A stretch of 64,000 bases of DNA from UMGS1590 sp963558655 (GCA_963558655.1 CAUWHJ010000008.1:1-64000); one strand, 5' to 3'. Positions 16,296 through 26,577 are shown, counted from the stretch's first letter. The notes: generated by a model not told the origin, from the letters alone. A program made the numbers and translations.

Positions 16296-18572
16296 ATGGA
16301 GCCCCATAAAACACGTATTCCTTTTATCATTGTTTTTGCTTTTTGTCTTTTAGCGTTCTTTATTTCAGCAAAACTGTTTTATGTACAGATTTTGGCCAGT
16401 GAGCGTTACAGTGACGAATCGCTCAATAACCGTTTGCAAAATGTAGAAATTACGCCAAATCGCGGCATTATCTACGATCGCAACGATGAAGCGATGGCGA
16501 TTAGTGTAGAAAAAATGTCGGTATATATTACACCATCGGTTATTAAAGATTCTGATAGCCGTGACAAGATTGTTGACGATATTGTAAAATGTTTGCATAT
16601 GTCACGCTCGGAAGTGAATAAAATTATCGACGAAAGCAGCAGCGATTTCGCCTGGCTGAAACGTCAGTGTGAAAAAGAAGATGCGCTGAAATTACAGGAA
16701 AAAGACTATCTCGGTATTGGTTTCACAACAGAATATGCGAGAGAATATCCAAATAACGAAGAAGCTTGTCATGTGTTGGGCTTTTGTGGTTTGGACAATC
16801 AGGGGTTGGCTGGTATTGAGTTGCAGTATGACGATACGCTGGCTGGCACACCTGGGCGTTTGGTGGTTGAGTATGATAAACTTGGCAATGCCATTCCACA
16901 ATCCATTCAAGAATCTATTCCGGCTTCTCAGGGGCAAAATGTGCATCTGACGCTTGATTCAACGGTTCAATATTATGTAGAATCAGCGTTAGAAGCTGCT
17001 CAGGAGAAACAGCCGGCCGAAGCAATGACAAGCATTGTTATGGATGTGAATACTGGTGAGATTTTGGCAATGGCCAATACCCAAGACTTTGATCCTAACA
17101 ATTATGGCGATTATGAGCCCGAAACCTGGACAAATCTTGCCATTTCAAAACTCTATGAGCCGGGGTCGACGTTCAAAAGTGTGACGACGTCGATGTATCT
17201 TGAAGAAGACATTGTTGAACCAGATACGCAGTTGTATTGCCCTGGCTATGTGATGATTGATGGTCACCGTTTTCAGGACTGGGATTATCCAGAAGGCGAT
17301 GGCTTGCAAACCATGAAGCACGCTTTGGAGCAGTCGTGCAACGTGGCGCAGGCAGAGAATGTCAGCAAACTGGGGTATGAACGTTTCTATGATTACCTCG
17401 AAGGGTTTGGTATGACAGAACGTACTGGTATTGATTTGCCTTCGGAATCTTCACCGCTTTTGATTGATCAGAAAGATGCTGTTGACATTGACCTGGCTTC
17501 TTCTGCGATTGGTCAGGGTAATGCTTATACGGCACTTCAAGTAATTACAGCTTTTTCCGCTGTTGTGAATGGTGGCAAATTGATGAAGCCACAGATTGTT
17601 TCAAAAATTACTGATGACAAAGGTAAAGTTGTCAGTGAGACAAAGCCAGAAGTGGTGCGGCAGGTGATTTCGGAAGAAACTTCTGCTGAGATGCGTGATA
17701 TGCTTGAAGGCGTTGTTGAAGAAGGCCTCGGGACAGGCGGCGCTGTGGAAGGTTATCGTGTTGGTGGCAAAACCGGTACAGCAGAAATCGCTCAAGGTGG
17801 GACTTATATGGATGGCACCTACATCCTTAGTTTCATGGGCTTTGCACCGGTGGACGATCCAAAATATGCTTGTCTGGTGGTTGTAGACAGCCCAGAAGGC
17901 GGCGGTAATAGTGGCACATTAGCAGGTAATATTTTTGCTGACATCATGGGCAATGTGCTGAATTATTATCAGGTACCACAAACGGAAGCCCCAAGCGCTG
18001 AGAATGAAAATATTACAGAGGCTGAGGAAGGCGAAACTGTTGTTGTGCCAGATCTGGATTTACCAATGAGCACCGAAGAAGCGCGTGCCATTATGGCAGA
18101 AGCAGGCTTGCAGGTGTCGGATGTTACCACCGGCGACCAGTTGGTATGTTGTCTGCCTGCACCAGGTTCCAAAGTGACGGCTGGTTCCACCATAGAGTTT
18201 TACAGCATCAATTCTAATAGCGACAGTATTACGCTGCCATCTTTTGAAGGGAAAACCATCAAAGATGTGGATATGATTCTTCATGGTTTTGGCTTAGAAT
18301 CTAAACTTTCCGGCAGTGGCTTGGCTTATCGTCAACAGCCGCAAGCAGGAACCACTGTTTTGCGCGGCGATGAAATTAAAGTTTGGTTCGCCGGACGAGA
18401 CGAATTAGCGAATATTGAAGCGGCGGCACAGGAACTTGAAGAAGAAGCAAACAGCCGTACCTCGCAAGATGCAACAGAAAATAACAATACAACCTCAAAC
18501 AGCAATGCGTCCGGACAAAGTACATCGAATTCTTCTCAAAAAGAAGACAATGATGACGAGGAAGGCGGCTGA
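16296..18572 (+). CDS. ftsI: Class B penicillin-binding protein with PASTA domains (FtsI type)
   Basis: A 758-aa septal transpeptidase. One N-terminal membrane anchor (residues ~7-27), a PBP dimerisation domain, then the transpeptidase with SxxK in EPGSTFKS, SCN in EQSCNVAQ, and KTG in GGKTGTAEIA. Two PASTA domains follow, starting near VVPDLDLPMSTEEA and TLPSFEGKTIKDV. The last ~45 residues are a low-complexity Ser/Thr/Asn/Asp/Glu tail. It cross-links septal peptidoglycan with FtsW. A 127-base gap with hairpins separates it from murF where murE is often found. Confidence 0.94.
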   Translation: MEPHKTRIPFIIVFAFCLLAFFISAKLFYVQILASERYSDESLNNRLQNVEITPNRGIIYDRNDEAMAISVEKMSVYITPSVIKDSDSRDKIVDDIVKCLHMSRSEVNKIIDESSSDFAWLKRQCEKEDALKLQEKDYLGIGFTTEYAREYPNNEEACHVLGFCGLDNQGLAGIELQYDDTLAGTPGRLVVEYDKLGNAIPQSIQESIPASQGQNVHLTLDSTVQYYVESALEAAQEKQPAEAMTSIVMDVNTGEILAMANTQDFDPNNYGDYEPETWTNLAISKLYEPGSTFKSVTTSMYLEEDIVEPDTQLYCPGYVMIDGHRFQDWDYPEGDGLQTMKHALEQSCNVAQAENVSKLGYERFYDYLEGFGMTERTGIDLPSESSPLLIDQKDAVDIDLASSAIGQGNAYTALQVITAFSAVVNGGKLMKPQIVSKITDDKGKVVSETKPEVVRQVISEETSAEMRDMLEGVVEEGLGTGGAVEGYRVGGKTGTAEIAQGGTYMDGTYILSFMGFAPVDDPKYACLVVVDSPEGGGNSGTLAGNIFADIMGNVLNYYQVPQTEAPSAENENITEAEEGETVVVPDLDLPMSTEEARAIMAEAGLQVSDVTTGDQLVCCLPAPGSKVTAGSTIEFYSINSNSDSITLPSFEGKTIKDVDMILHGFGLESKLSGSGLAYRQQPQAGTTVLRGDEIKVWFAGRDELANIEAAAQELEEEANSRTSQDATENNNTTSNSNASGQSTSNSSQKEDNDDEEGG

Positions 18573-18583
18573 CAAATTGTAAA

Positions 18584-18674
18584 AGCGTGTGCAAAGCACG
18601 CTCATGACGATTGAATCATCGCTCATTACTTCATAGCTTAGAGAAGCCGGAGAGTGCTTAGGCATTTCCGGCTT
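18584..18674. other. Paired hairpins in the ftsI-murF gap
   Basis: Two inverted repeats: AGCGTG/CACGCT (18584-18602) and AAGCCGGA/TCCGGCTT (18644-18674, 15-base loop). Neither is followed by a T run, so these are not standard terminators. They may stabilise or process the long cluster transcript. No open frame resembling murE is present. Confidence 0.5.
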
Positions 18675-18699
18675 ACTCGATTTAATGGAGGATAACATT

Positions 18700-20094
18700 A
18701 TGTATCATATTCCAATCGACCAAATCGCCCAGGAACTGGGGTGTGACTATCATGGCCCGCAAGGGGTGGTCATTCGCCGTGTGGTGTTTGACAGTCGCGA
18801 GGTAGAAGCTGGCGATTTATTTGTGGCCATTCGTGGCGCGCGTGTTGATGGGCATCGCTTTGTACAGCAAGCCATTGCTGCTGGTGCTTGTGCGGTGGTA
18901 GTTGACGAGAAACATTCTTTTACCGATGCAGCAGTGGGCTGTTTGGTGGCAGAAGACGGCCAGGCTTTCATTCAAGCGTTGGGGCAGTGGTGCCGCACAC
19001 ATTTCACAGGACCGGTGATTGCCATCACCGGCAGTCAGGGGAAAACCAGCACCAAGGATTTGCTGGCACAAGTGTGCGGGCGTTCTCACACTGTTGTGGT
19101 GACGAAAGAAAACCAGAACAACGAATTGGGCCTGCCGCTTACCCTGACCCGTCTGGATGAAAATACGCAGATTCTTATTGTGGAAATGGGCATGACAGGC
19201 TTTGGTGAAATTGATTTCCTTTGTCAGTTGGCCTGCCCAACCCACGCCATTATCACCGGTATTGGTCTGGTTCATGCCGAATATTTGGGTAGCCAGCAAG
19301 GTATTGCGCGTGCAAAAACAGAGCTTTTCAAGTATCTGCCGGAAAATGGTACAGTGGCGTTGCGTATGAAGGATAAAGATCTTGTGGCGCCCTATTTGGA
19401 AGAGTGTGCGGCGCAGATTGTCTGGTGTGGTGATGCCAGTGAAGGCGGCGATGTGACCAGCCAGAATGTGGTGTTGAATGCTGAGAGCAGCCAGTTTGTT
19501 TGCCAGCTGCCAACGGACCAGTTTGATGTGAATCTGCCATTTGCAGGACGACATTTTGTAGATAATGCGCTTTTGGTTACAGCCGTAGCACGCGCTATTG
19601 ACATTTCGGTAGCAGACATTCAAAATGGATTAGGGTCGGCAGTTTCTTTGTCGTCCAGTCGCATGGAAATGCATGAATTGGCAGGCGGACGCCTATTGAT
19701 TAACGATTGCTATAACGCCAATCCGGATTCTATGATAGCAACGTTAGATGTGCTGGCCGGTTATCAGCCACGCCCAACCGTGGCCTGCCTTGGGAATATG
19801 TATGAACTTGGGCAGTACGAACACGAAGGTCATGCCAAAGTGGGGCGTCATTTAGCGGCGCGTGGCATTGACTATCTGATTTGCCTGGGCACGTTGGCGG
19901 AAGAAATTGGCACAAGTGCCATTGCCGCAGGCATGGCCTATGCGAAGGTGTTCTTTGTAGATACCAACAAACAAGTGGCAACTATTCTTGAAGAATATGC
20001 ACCGGAGGATGCTGTTATCCTAGTAAAGGGCAGCAACAGCATGAAAATGGCAGACGTGTATCGTTCGCTGTTGAGCGATCAACGATTGGTTTAA
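18700..20094 (+). CDS. murF: UDP-MurNAc-tripeptide-D-Ala-D-Ala ligase
   Basis: A 464-aa Mur ligase that adds D-Ala-D-Ala to the UDP-MurNAc-tripeptide. The N-terminal domain has FDSREVEAGDLFVAI; the ATP loop is ITGSQGKTSTKD; the central domain has KENQNNELGLPLTL, typical of MurF; the C-terminal domain has NDCYNANPDSM and VKGSNSMKM. GGAGG at 18687-18691 fixes ATG 18700. It is separated by 116 bases from mraY. Confidence 0.96.
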   Translation: MYHIPIDQIAQELGCDYHGPQGVVIRRVVFDSREVEAGDLFVAIRGARVDGHRFVQQAIAAGACAVVVDEKHSFTDAAVGCLVAEDGQAFIQALGQWCRTHFTGPVIAITGSQGKTSTKDLLAQVCGRSHTVVVTKENQNNELGLPLTLTRLDENTQILIVEMGMTGFGEIDFLCQLACPTHAIITGIGLVHAEYLGSQQGIARAKTELFKYLPENGTVALRMKDKDLVAPYLEECAAQIVWCGDASEGGDVTSQNVVLNAESSQFVCQLPTDQFDVNLPFAGRHFVDNALLVTAVARAIDISVADIQNGLGSAVSLSSSRMEMHELAGGRLLINDCYNANPDSMIATLDVLAGYQPRPTVACLGNMYELGQYEHEGHAKVGRHLAARGIDYLICLGTLAEEIGTSAIAAGMAYAKVFFVDTNKQVATILEEYAPEDAVILVKGSNSMKMADVYRSLLSDQRLV

Positions 20095-20210
20095 TACAAC
20101 ATGGTGGTTTAATGCCGTTTGTGTGCAAAACAAGGGGTTGACACATGGCTGGCGTTAGGCGGCTCCTAAAATTTTCTAAAAATAAACTTTAGCGGCGGGA
20201 GGAACAGAAT

Positions 20211-21170
20211 ATGTGGGCATTAGGATTTGCAATCAGTTTGGTGATCGGTTTGGTGGTCGGTCATTTCATGATTCCTGTACTACATAAGTTGAAATTTGGC
20301 CAGTCCATTCGTGAAGAAGGGCCAAAGAGTCACCAGAAAAAACAGGGGACGCCAACCATGGGCGGCATTTTGTTTATGATTACGGTGGTGCTGACGTTAT
20401 TAGTAACGGGTCAGTTTAGTGGTGTGACATGGTTCATTGTTGGCAGCGCCTTTCTCTTTGGCGGCATTGGCTTGGCTGATGATGCCATTAAAATCGTTAT
20501 GCACCACAATGAAGGTTTGACACCAAAGCAGAAAATTGTGTTGCAGCTTTTGGCGGCAATTTTGGTGATTTTCTGGGCATCTCGCCTGGATATGAATGTC
20601 AGCGATTTGTGGGTACCGCTCTTCAATGTTGTCTTGCCACTGGGTGTGGTGTATTGGCCAATCATGATTTTTATCATTTTGGGAACCACCAACAGTGCCA
20701 ATCTGACAGACGGCTTGGACGGCTTGCTGACCACGGTGAGCATCATCATTTTCTTGGGGCTTTTTGCGATTGTAAAACTCTACAACGAACCAAATTCCCT
20801 TGTGGTGATTGCAGTGATGCTTGGCGCTTGTCTGGCGTTCCTTTTCTACAACCGTCACCCGGCACGTGTGTTTATGGGTGACACAGGCAGCTTTTTTATC
20901 GGTGGTATGGTGGTTGCTTTAACCATGGTAACAAAAACAGAGCTGCTTATTCCGGTGTTGTGCTTCACCTACCTGATAGAAGCCTGCTCAGACATCATTC
21001 AGGTGCTGGTTTACAAAAAGACGAAGCGACGTGTTTTTCGTATGGCGCCGCTGCATCACCATTTTGAATTGGGTGGTCGCACGGAAAATCAAGTGGTGCT
21101 TTTGTTTAGCATCATTACGCTGGTAACCAGCGTGCTGGCGGTTGCTATTTTCTGGACAGCCCTGCTGTAA
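20211..21170 (+). CDS. mraY: Phospho-MurNAc-pentapeptide translocase
   Basis: A 319-aa polytopic membrane enzyme that makes lipid I from UDP-MurNAc-pentapeptide and undecaprenyl phosphate. Conserved segments: KKQGTPTMGGILF, the aspartates in GLADDAIK and NLTDGLDGL, FMGDTGSFFIGG, and the metal-binding MAPLHHHFELGG. GGGAGG precedes the start. The preceding 116-base gap has a TTGACA at 20138 but no matching -10. Confidence 0.97.
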   Translation: MWALGFAISLVIGLVVGHFMIPVLHKLKFGQSIREEGPKSHQKKQGTPTMGGILFMITVVLTLLVTGQFSGVTWFIVGSAFLFGGIGLADDAIKIVMHHNEGLTPKQKIVLQLLAAILVIFWASRLDMNVSDLWVPLFNVVLPLGVVYWPIMIFIILGTTNSANLTDGLDGLLTTVSIIIFLGLFAIVKLYNEPNSLVVIAVMLGACLAFLFYNRHPARVFMGDTGSFFIGGMVVALTMVTKTELLIPVLCFTYLIEACSDIIQVLVYKKTKRRVFRMAPLHHHFELGGRTENQVVLLFSIITLVTSVLAVAIFWTALL

Positions 21171-21188
21171 TTATGAAGGAGAATGTGC

Positions 21189-22544
21189 ATGGGAGACGTT
21201 ATTTTAATCATTGGAGCAGCTCGCAGCGGCATCGCCAGTGCGGAATATTTGCTCTCCATCGGAAAAAACATTGTTGTCAGTGATATGAATACCGCTTTGG
21301 CGGAACGTGTAGAGGCGCAGCTTGGCCATGCGTCTGTTTCCTATGTCTGGGGCAAACAGCCGGACGTGGCGGCATTGCAGCCGGAGCTGGTTGTGATGAG
21401 TCCAGGGGTGCCGCTGTCTATTCCACCGGTTGTGCAGGCAAAGGCATTGAATATTCCGGTGATTAGTGAACCGGAACTTGCTTTTCGTTATAGTAAAGTG
21501 CCTTTTGTGGCCATCACGGGGACAAACGGCAAAACAACAACCACAACCTTGGCGGCGCTGCTTTTGGAAAAAGAAGGGCGTCGTGTGGTGGCTGGCGGGA
21601 ACATCGGCTTGCCGTTGATTAGCCAATGCCCACAAATGAGTGAGCAGGATATTGTGGTTGCCGAAATGAGCAGCTTCCAGCTTGAAAGTGTCGATAGTTT
21701 CCGGCCAAAGGTGGCTGTTGTGATGAATCTGACACCGGATCATCTTGACCGCCATAAAACCATGGAAGCTTATGCAGCGGCAAAGGCTAATATCTTTAAG
21801 AATCAACAGGCAGACGACTATTTGCTGCTCAATAAAGATGATGTGCTTGTGGCAGCGATGGCAGCAGAAGCAAAAAGCCATGTTTACTTCTTCAGCCAAA
21901 AGGAAATTCTCGAAGAGGGAATGTGGCTGGAAGAGGGTGAAGTGCGCTATGCGCTGAGCAAGGGCGTACGTCCGGAAATGCTTATTGCCGCTAAAGACAT
22001 TGGTATTCTTGGCAGCCACAATTTGCAAAATGCCATGGCGGCATCGTTGGCGGCCCTTTTAATGGGGCAAGATGCGAAAACGGTTGCCGAGCGTCTGCGT
22101 GCCTTCAAAGGTGTGGCGCATCGTATGGAGCCGGTAGCGACCATCGGTGGTGTGCTTTATGTCAACGATTCCAAAGGCACCAATCCTGATTCCACCGAAA
22201 AAGCGCTCGGCTCTTATGGCAAGCGGCCGATTGTGCTGATTGCCGGTGGGCGCAACAAAGGCAGCGACATGGCAGTTTTGGTGCCACTGATGCGTGAACA
22301 TTGCCGCGGCGTTGTGGTTGTTGGCGAAGCAACAGGTGATTTTGTTGATGCGTTCAAACGCACAGGCTACGAAGCGTATGTTTGTGCAGATTCTTTTGAA
22401 GAAGCGGTTGATAAAGCGCATAACATGGCGCAAGAAGGCGATGTTGTGCTGTTGTCGCCGGCTTGTGCAAGTTGGGATATGTTCGATAACTTTGAACAAC
22501 GCGGAGAACGATTCAAAGAACTGGTGAGAGGTTATGCAGTATAA
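21189..22544 (+). CDS. murD: UDP-MurNAc-L-alanine--D-glutamate ligase
   Basis: A 451-aa Mur ligase adding D-Glu. The Rossmann-like N-terminal domain (LIIGAARSGIASAEYL), ATP loop ITGTNGKTTTTTL, and NDSKGTNPDSTEKAL in the C-terminal half are typical of MurD. AAGGAG at 21176-21181 sets ATG 21189. The 3' end overlaps ftsW by 11 bases. Confidence 0.96.
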   Translation: MGDVILIIGAARSGIASAEYLLSIGKNIVVSDMNTALAERVEAQLGHASVSYVWGKQPDVAALQPELVVMSPGVPLSIPPVVQAKALNIPVISEPELAFRYSKVPFVAITGTNGKTTTTTLAALLLEKEGRRVVAGGNIGLPLISQCPQMSEQDIVVAEMSSFQLESVDSFRPKVAVVMNLTPDHLDRHKTMEAYAAAKANIFKNQQADDYLLLNKDDVLVAAMAAEAKSHVYFFSQKEILEEGMWLEEGEVRYALSKGVRPEMLIAAKDIGILGSHNLQNAMAASLAALLMGQDAKTVAERLRAFKGVAHRMEPVATIGGVLYVNDSKGTNPDSTEKALGSYGKRPIVLIAGGRNKGSDMAVLVPLMREHCRGVVVVGEATGDFVDAFKRTGYEAYVCADSFEEAVDKAHNMAQEGDVVLLSPACASWDMFDNFEQRGERFKELVRGYAV

Positions 22545-24015
22545 TAACAATAATCGGCCGAAACGGCCGGTGTTAGTTGAAAAAAATCCTCATAATAATA
22601 CAGTGCCTTCCCCAAGAAAGCAAACGGGGCAGAGAAAACAAACCGTTCGTCAGCGCCAGACGATGCAGCAGACGTCGCATCAGGCGATGTCCATGGCCAA
22701 TCATCGCGGCCCAAGCATTCAGGAACGCGCGGAACAACATCGCAGAGAGCAGGAACTTCACCAAGCTGGTCATTCTCAAGCACCGCGGAGCAAACCGCAG
22801 GCGAAACAGAAAAAAACGGCGAAAAAGAAGCCAATGGTTCAGGTGAAGAAAAATGGGCTCATCAATAAATGTTTTGTGTTCAACCAACCTGGTGTTGGTG
22901 CGCCGGATTATTTACTGATTGAAATTTTTGCAGTGCTTTTGGTGATAGGGCTTGTCATGGTGTTTTCGGCAAGCAGCTACCGCTCTCTGTTGGAAAGTGG
23001 CAATGTGTATAGTTATTTTCTTACACAAGCGGTTTCAGCGGTGATAGGTATTATTGCAGCCACGTTCATTATTTTTGTGAATCCGACTATTTTTCAAAAA
23101 CTGGCGCCGTTTTTCCTTTTTGGCGTACTGCTCTTAGTGCTTTTTACCATGTTTGTTGCTGGTGAAGAGACATTGGGGGCAACACGTTGGGTGACCATTC
23201 TTGGTGTGCGTTTCACACCATCAGAATTGGCGAAACCGTTTATGATTATTTGTGCAGCAGATTTGGTTAAAAACAGCCCTTACGATGTGGTGAAGAGCCG
23301 CAACAACTTCATTGTTTTTGCAATGATGGTTGTAACGCTGGCGTGCATTGCTATTGAAGACTTAGGCTCGGCGCTGGCCATTTTGGGCGGCTGCTTTGCT
23401 GTGTTCATCGTTGCCGGCTTGTCTAAACGCTGGATTGCAGGAGTTTGTGCAGCGGGTTTGGCATTTGTCTTTATATACTGCTGTTTAGAGCCTTATCGTT
23501 GGCAGCGTATATTTGGTTTTCTTAATCAGGCAAATGCCGACGCCGCCGATGGTACTGCTTATCAGCTGACACAGAGCTTGTATGCGTTTGGCTCAGGTGG
23601 TCTCTTTGGCGTCGGTCTTGGGAACAGTGGGCAAAAACTGCTCTATTTGCCTGGGATGCATACCGACTTTATCTATTCAGTCATTGGTGAAGAACTGGGC
23701 CTGGTTGGCGCTTTGTTGGTGCTGGGTTTATTTTTGGCGCTTGCATGGCGTGGTTTCATCATTGCAACACGCATTAGTGACCCATTCAAATCGTATTTGG
23801 CATTTGGCGCAGCGTCCATTCTTGTTGTGCAGGCGTTAATCAATATGGGTGTTGCTGTTGGTGTGGTGCCAGTTACAGGTATTACACTGCCGTTCATTAG
23901 TTATGGTGGCACCTCGCTTCTGGTAAGCCTGGCTATTGCTGGGGTGTTGTTGAATATGTCGCGCTATGCCGACAACAGCAAGCGGCGCCCACGAAAAAAG
24001 AAAGCAAATGACTGA
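22534..24015 (+). CDS. ftsW: Septal peptidoglycan polymerase FtsW
   Basis: A 493-aa SEDS-family glycosyltransferase partner of the class B PBP. The membrane part starts near residue 125 (LLIEIFAVLLVIGLVMVFSA) and carries GATRWVTILGVRFTPSE, GVGLGNSGQKLLYLPGMHTD, FIYSVIGEELG and PFISYGGTSLL, which define the family. Unusual is a hydrophilic N-terminal extension of about 120 residues rich in Gln, Arg, Lys and His. The start overlaps murD. An internal start is possible, but the whole extension stays in frame with normal composition. Confidence 0.94.
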   Translation: MQYNNNNRPKRPVLVEKNPHNNTVPSPRKQTGQRKQTVRQRQTMQQTSHQAMSMANHRGPSIQERAEQHRREQELHQAGHSQAPRSKPQAKQKKTAKKKPMVQVKKNGLINKCFVFNQPGVGAPDYLLIEIFAVLLVIGLVMVFSASSYRSLLESGNVYSYFLTQAVSAVIGIIAATFIIFVNPTIFQKLAPFFLFGVLLLVLFTMFVAGEETLGATRWVTILGVRFTPSELAKPFMIICAADLVKNSPYDVVKSRNNFIVFAMMVVTLACIAIEDLGSALAILGGCFAVFIVAGLSKRWIAGVCAAGLAFVFIYCCLEPYRWQRIFGFLNQANADAADGTAYQLTQSLYAFGSGGLFGVGLGNSGQKLLYLPGMHTDFIYSVIGEELGLVGALLVLGLFLALAWRGFIIATRISDPFKSYLAFGAASILVVQALINMGVAVGVVPVTGITLPFISYGGTSLLVSLAIAGVLLNMSRYADNSKRRPRKKKAND

Positions 24016-24044
24016 AGAACCATGAAAATATTGGGGGAAGACGT

Positions 24045-25157
24045 ATGAGAGTGATAGTAAGCGGAGGCGGAACCGGCGGGCATATTTATCCGGCGTTGGC
24101 CATTGCGGAACGTATTTTGCAGGAGATAGCCGGCAGCGAGGTGCTCTATATCGGGTGTGATAATGGTCTGGAAAATAATATTGTGCCCCAGACTGCCATT
24201 CCGTTCAAAACCATTTCGGCGAAGGGATTACCTCGAAAGCCAACGCCGGCGCTGGCGAAGTCTTTGTTTATCAATTCCAAGGGTGTCGCTCAAGCGCGTC
24301 GTTATATTAAAGATTTTAAGCCGGATTTGGTCATTGGAACGGGCGGTTTTGTGTGTGGGCCAACGGTGCTGATGGCGTGCATGAACCACGTTCCGGCGAT
24401 GATTCATGAACAAAACGCCTATCCTGGCATGACCAATCGTCTGCTGGCTTCCCGTGTAAACAAGGTGATGATCAATTATCCGGAAGCCGCCAAGTTTTTT
24501 GTGAAGGCCAAGGAAACGGTGCTGACGGGCTTGCCGGTGCGTGCCGATGTCGGTAAAATCAGCAAAGAAGAAGGCTGTGCGGCTTTTGAGCTGGACCCTG
24601 CAAAGAAAACAGTGCTCATCACAGGCGGCAGCCGTGGCGCACGAACCATTAACCGTGTGTGTGCCTTGGCGTTGCAGAGCATCTTGGCCGATGACAATGT
24701 GCAGGTGATTTTTATTACCGGCAAAGCGGGCTATGTAGAAACCAGCCTGCTTCTCAAAGAAAGTGACAACAGCGTGCTGCGTAATGAGCGCTTGCGCTTT
24801 TTGGAATATAGCCACAATATGCCATATGCGTTGGCTGCGGCTGATGTTGTGATTGGACGTGCTGGCGCAACGTTTTTGGCAGAAATTGCTATGTGTGGTT
24901 TGCCGGGCATTTTGGTGCCTTATCCTTATGCCAGTGATAACCATCAGCAATTTAACGCTCAAGCGGTGGTTGACGCTGGCGCCGGTGAAATGATTTTGGA
25001 CAACGAAATGACGGTGCCAAAATTGCTGAGTACTTTGCAAAAATTCCTTAACGATGAGACGTATTATGCCAATAAGCGCGCCAATATGAGCGCATTGGCG
25101 CGTCCTCAAGCGTTGGATGATATTATGATGTTGATTAAGAGTTTTACGAAAAAATAA
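24045..25157 (+). CDS. murG: Undecaprenyldiphospho-muramoylpentapeptide GlcNAc transferase
   Basis: A 370-aa GT28 glycosyltransferase converting lipid I to lipid II on the inner face of the membrane. It shows SGGGTGGHIYPALAIAERI, the interdomain GGSRGARTINR, and the UDP-GlcNAc site RAGATFLAEIAMCGLPGILVP. It starts 30 bases after ftsW, in the standard order. Confidence 0.97.
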   Translation: MRVIVSGGGTGGHIYPALAIAERILQEIAGSEVLYIGCDNGLENNIVPQTAIPFKTISAKGLPRKPTPALAKSLFINSKGVAQARRYIKDFKPDLVIGTGGFVCGPTVLMACMNHVPAMIHEQNAYPGMTNRLLASRVNKVMINYPEAAKFFVKAKETVLTGLPVRADVGKISKEEGCAAFELDPAKKTVLITGGSRGARTINRVCALALQSILADDNVQVIFITGKAGYVETSLLLKESDNSVLRNERLRFLEYSHNMPYALAAADVVIGRAGATFLAEIAMCGLPGILVPYPYASDNHQQFNAQAVVDAGAGEMILDNEMTVPKLLSTLQKFLNDETYYANKRANMSALARPQALDDIMMLIKSFTKK

Positions 25158-25169
25158 AGAAGGTGCCCT

Positions 25170-26552
25170 ATGGAAACGATGAATACTATTAAACACGCAC
25201 ATTTTATTGGTATTGGCGGCATTGGTATGAGCGCCGTTGCTGAAGTAATGCTGGAACGTGGATACCGCATTAGTGGTTCGGACCTTAATGAGTCGGACCA
25301 GGTGCATATGTTGCGTGAGCGTGGTGCGGTTGTTGGTGTGCCGCAGAAAGCCGAAAATATTACAGACGATATTGACGTGGTGGTACGTTCAACCGCCATT
25401 CGAGAAAACAATGTGGAATATAGAACAGCGCAGGAAAAGGGCATTCCTGTTGTGCATCGTTCTGAAATGTTGGGCTACCTGATGCGTGAGCAGAAGGCGA
25501 TTTGTGTGGCTGGCTCACACGGCAAAACAACCACTTCGTCAATGATTGCGCTGTGCCTGGAGAAGAATGGCTTGGACCCAACCATCGTTGTTGGTGGCGT
25601 TATCAGCGATATTGGTAGCAACGCTAAAAATGGTAAAGGCGAATGGTTTGTGGCAGAAGCCGATGAAAGCGATGGCAGCTTTATTAACCTCTTGCCTTGG
25701 TATGCGGTCATTACGAATATTGAAGAAGATCACCTCGACCACTACAAAGACATCAACGAAATTCGAGAATCCTTCAAGAAATTCTTGCATAAAACCAATC
25801 CAAATGGCCGCTGCCTGCTTTGCGCCGATAACGACGAATCTTTCGGTATTGCCTCGCAGTGTCCGGTGCCAATGAAAACCTATGGCTTCCATGAACGCTC
25901 TCAGTATCGCATCATGAACCACAAGCAAGTGGGCATGAAGAACGAAGCAGACATTTATAATGGCGATCGTTTCATTGGTCATCTTGAATTGCAAGTGCCT
26001 GGTAAACACAACATTGCCAATGCGACAGCGGCTGTCGTTGTGGGGCTGGATGTGGGGCTGAGCTTTGAACAAATTGCTCGTGTGCTTAAAGAATACAAAG
26101 GCACGCGCCGTCGTTTCCAACATCAGGGAACGGTCAATGGGATTGCGGTTTATGACGATTACGCCCATCATCCAACGGAAATTATGGCAACCTTGGAAGC
26201 TGCTCGTGCGGTTAATGATGGTCGTGTGGTGGCCATTTTCCAGCCGCATCGCTACTCCCGCACCCAGTTTTTGGCAAAAGAGTTTGCTAAGGCGCTCTCG
26301 CAAGCCGATGCTGTGATGCTCTTAGACGTTTTTCCGGCTGGCGAAGCACCAATCGAAGGGGTATCCAGTCAGCTGATCGTAGATCAGGTGGACCCTGGCA
26401 AACACGCCCAGGTGGTTAATGACGAATACTTGACCAGCGGTTTTATTTCCACCCTTCAACCGGGGGATCTTGTGCTTGTTTTGGGGGCAGGGTCTATTTG
26501 GAAACAAGCGCCATTGATTGTGAAAGCGCTGGAAGAGACCTATGGCAAATAA
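25170..26552 (+). CDS. murC: UDP-MurNAc--L-alanine ligase
   Basis: A 460-aa Mur ligase adding L-Ala to UDP-MurNAc. It has FIGIGGIGMSAVAEVML at the N-terminus, the ATP loop AGSHGKTTTSSM, EADESDGSF, and YDDYAHHPTEI in the C-terminal domain. GAAGGTG lies upstream of ATG 25170. In many clusters murB follows; here ftsQ follows after 25 bases. Confidence 0.97.
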   Translation: METMNTIKHAHFIGIGGIGMSAVAEVMLERGYRISGSDLNESDQVHMLRERGAVVGVPQKAENITDDIDVVVRSTAIRENNVEYRTAQEKGIPVVHRSEMLGYLMREQKAICVAGSHGKTTTSSMIALCLEKNGLDPTIVVGGVISDIGSNAKNGKGEWFVAEADESDGSFINLLPWYAVITNIEEDHLDHYKDINEIRESFKKFLHKTNPNGRCLLCADNDESFGIASQCPVPMKTYGFHERSQYRIMNHKQVGMKNEADIYNGDRFIGHLELQVPGKHNIANATAAVVVGLDVGLSFEQIARVLKEYKGTRRRFQHQGTVNGIAVYDDYAHHPTEIMATLEAARAVNDGRVVAIFQPHRYSRTQFLAKEFAKALSQADAVMLLDVFPAGEAPIEGVSSQLIVDQVDPGKHAQVVNDEYLTSGFISTLQPGDLVLVLGAGSIWKQAPLIVKALEETYGK

Positions 26553-26577
26553 CATCAATAGAAATAGGTGATGTTGC

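Noticed and set aside
20138..20143. TTGACA as a promoter for mraY
   Set aside because: No acceptable -10 at 15-19 bases; likely chance.
24228..25307. 359-codon minus-strand frame opposite murG
   Set aside because: Shadow of murG with unusual His-rich composition and no ribosome binding site.
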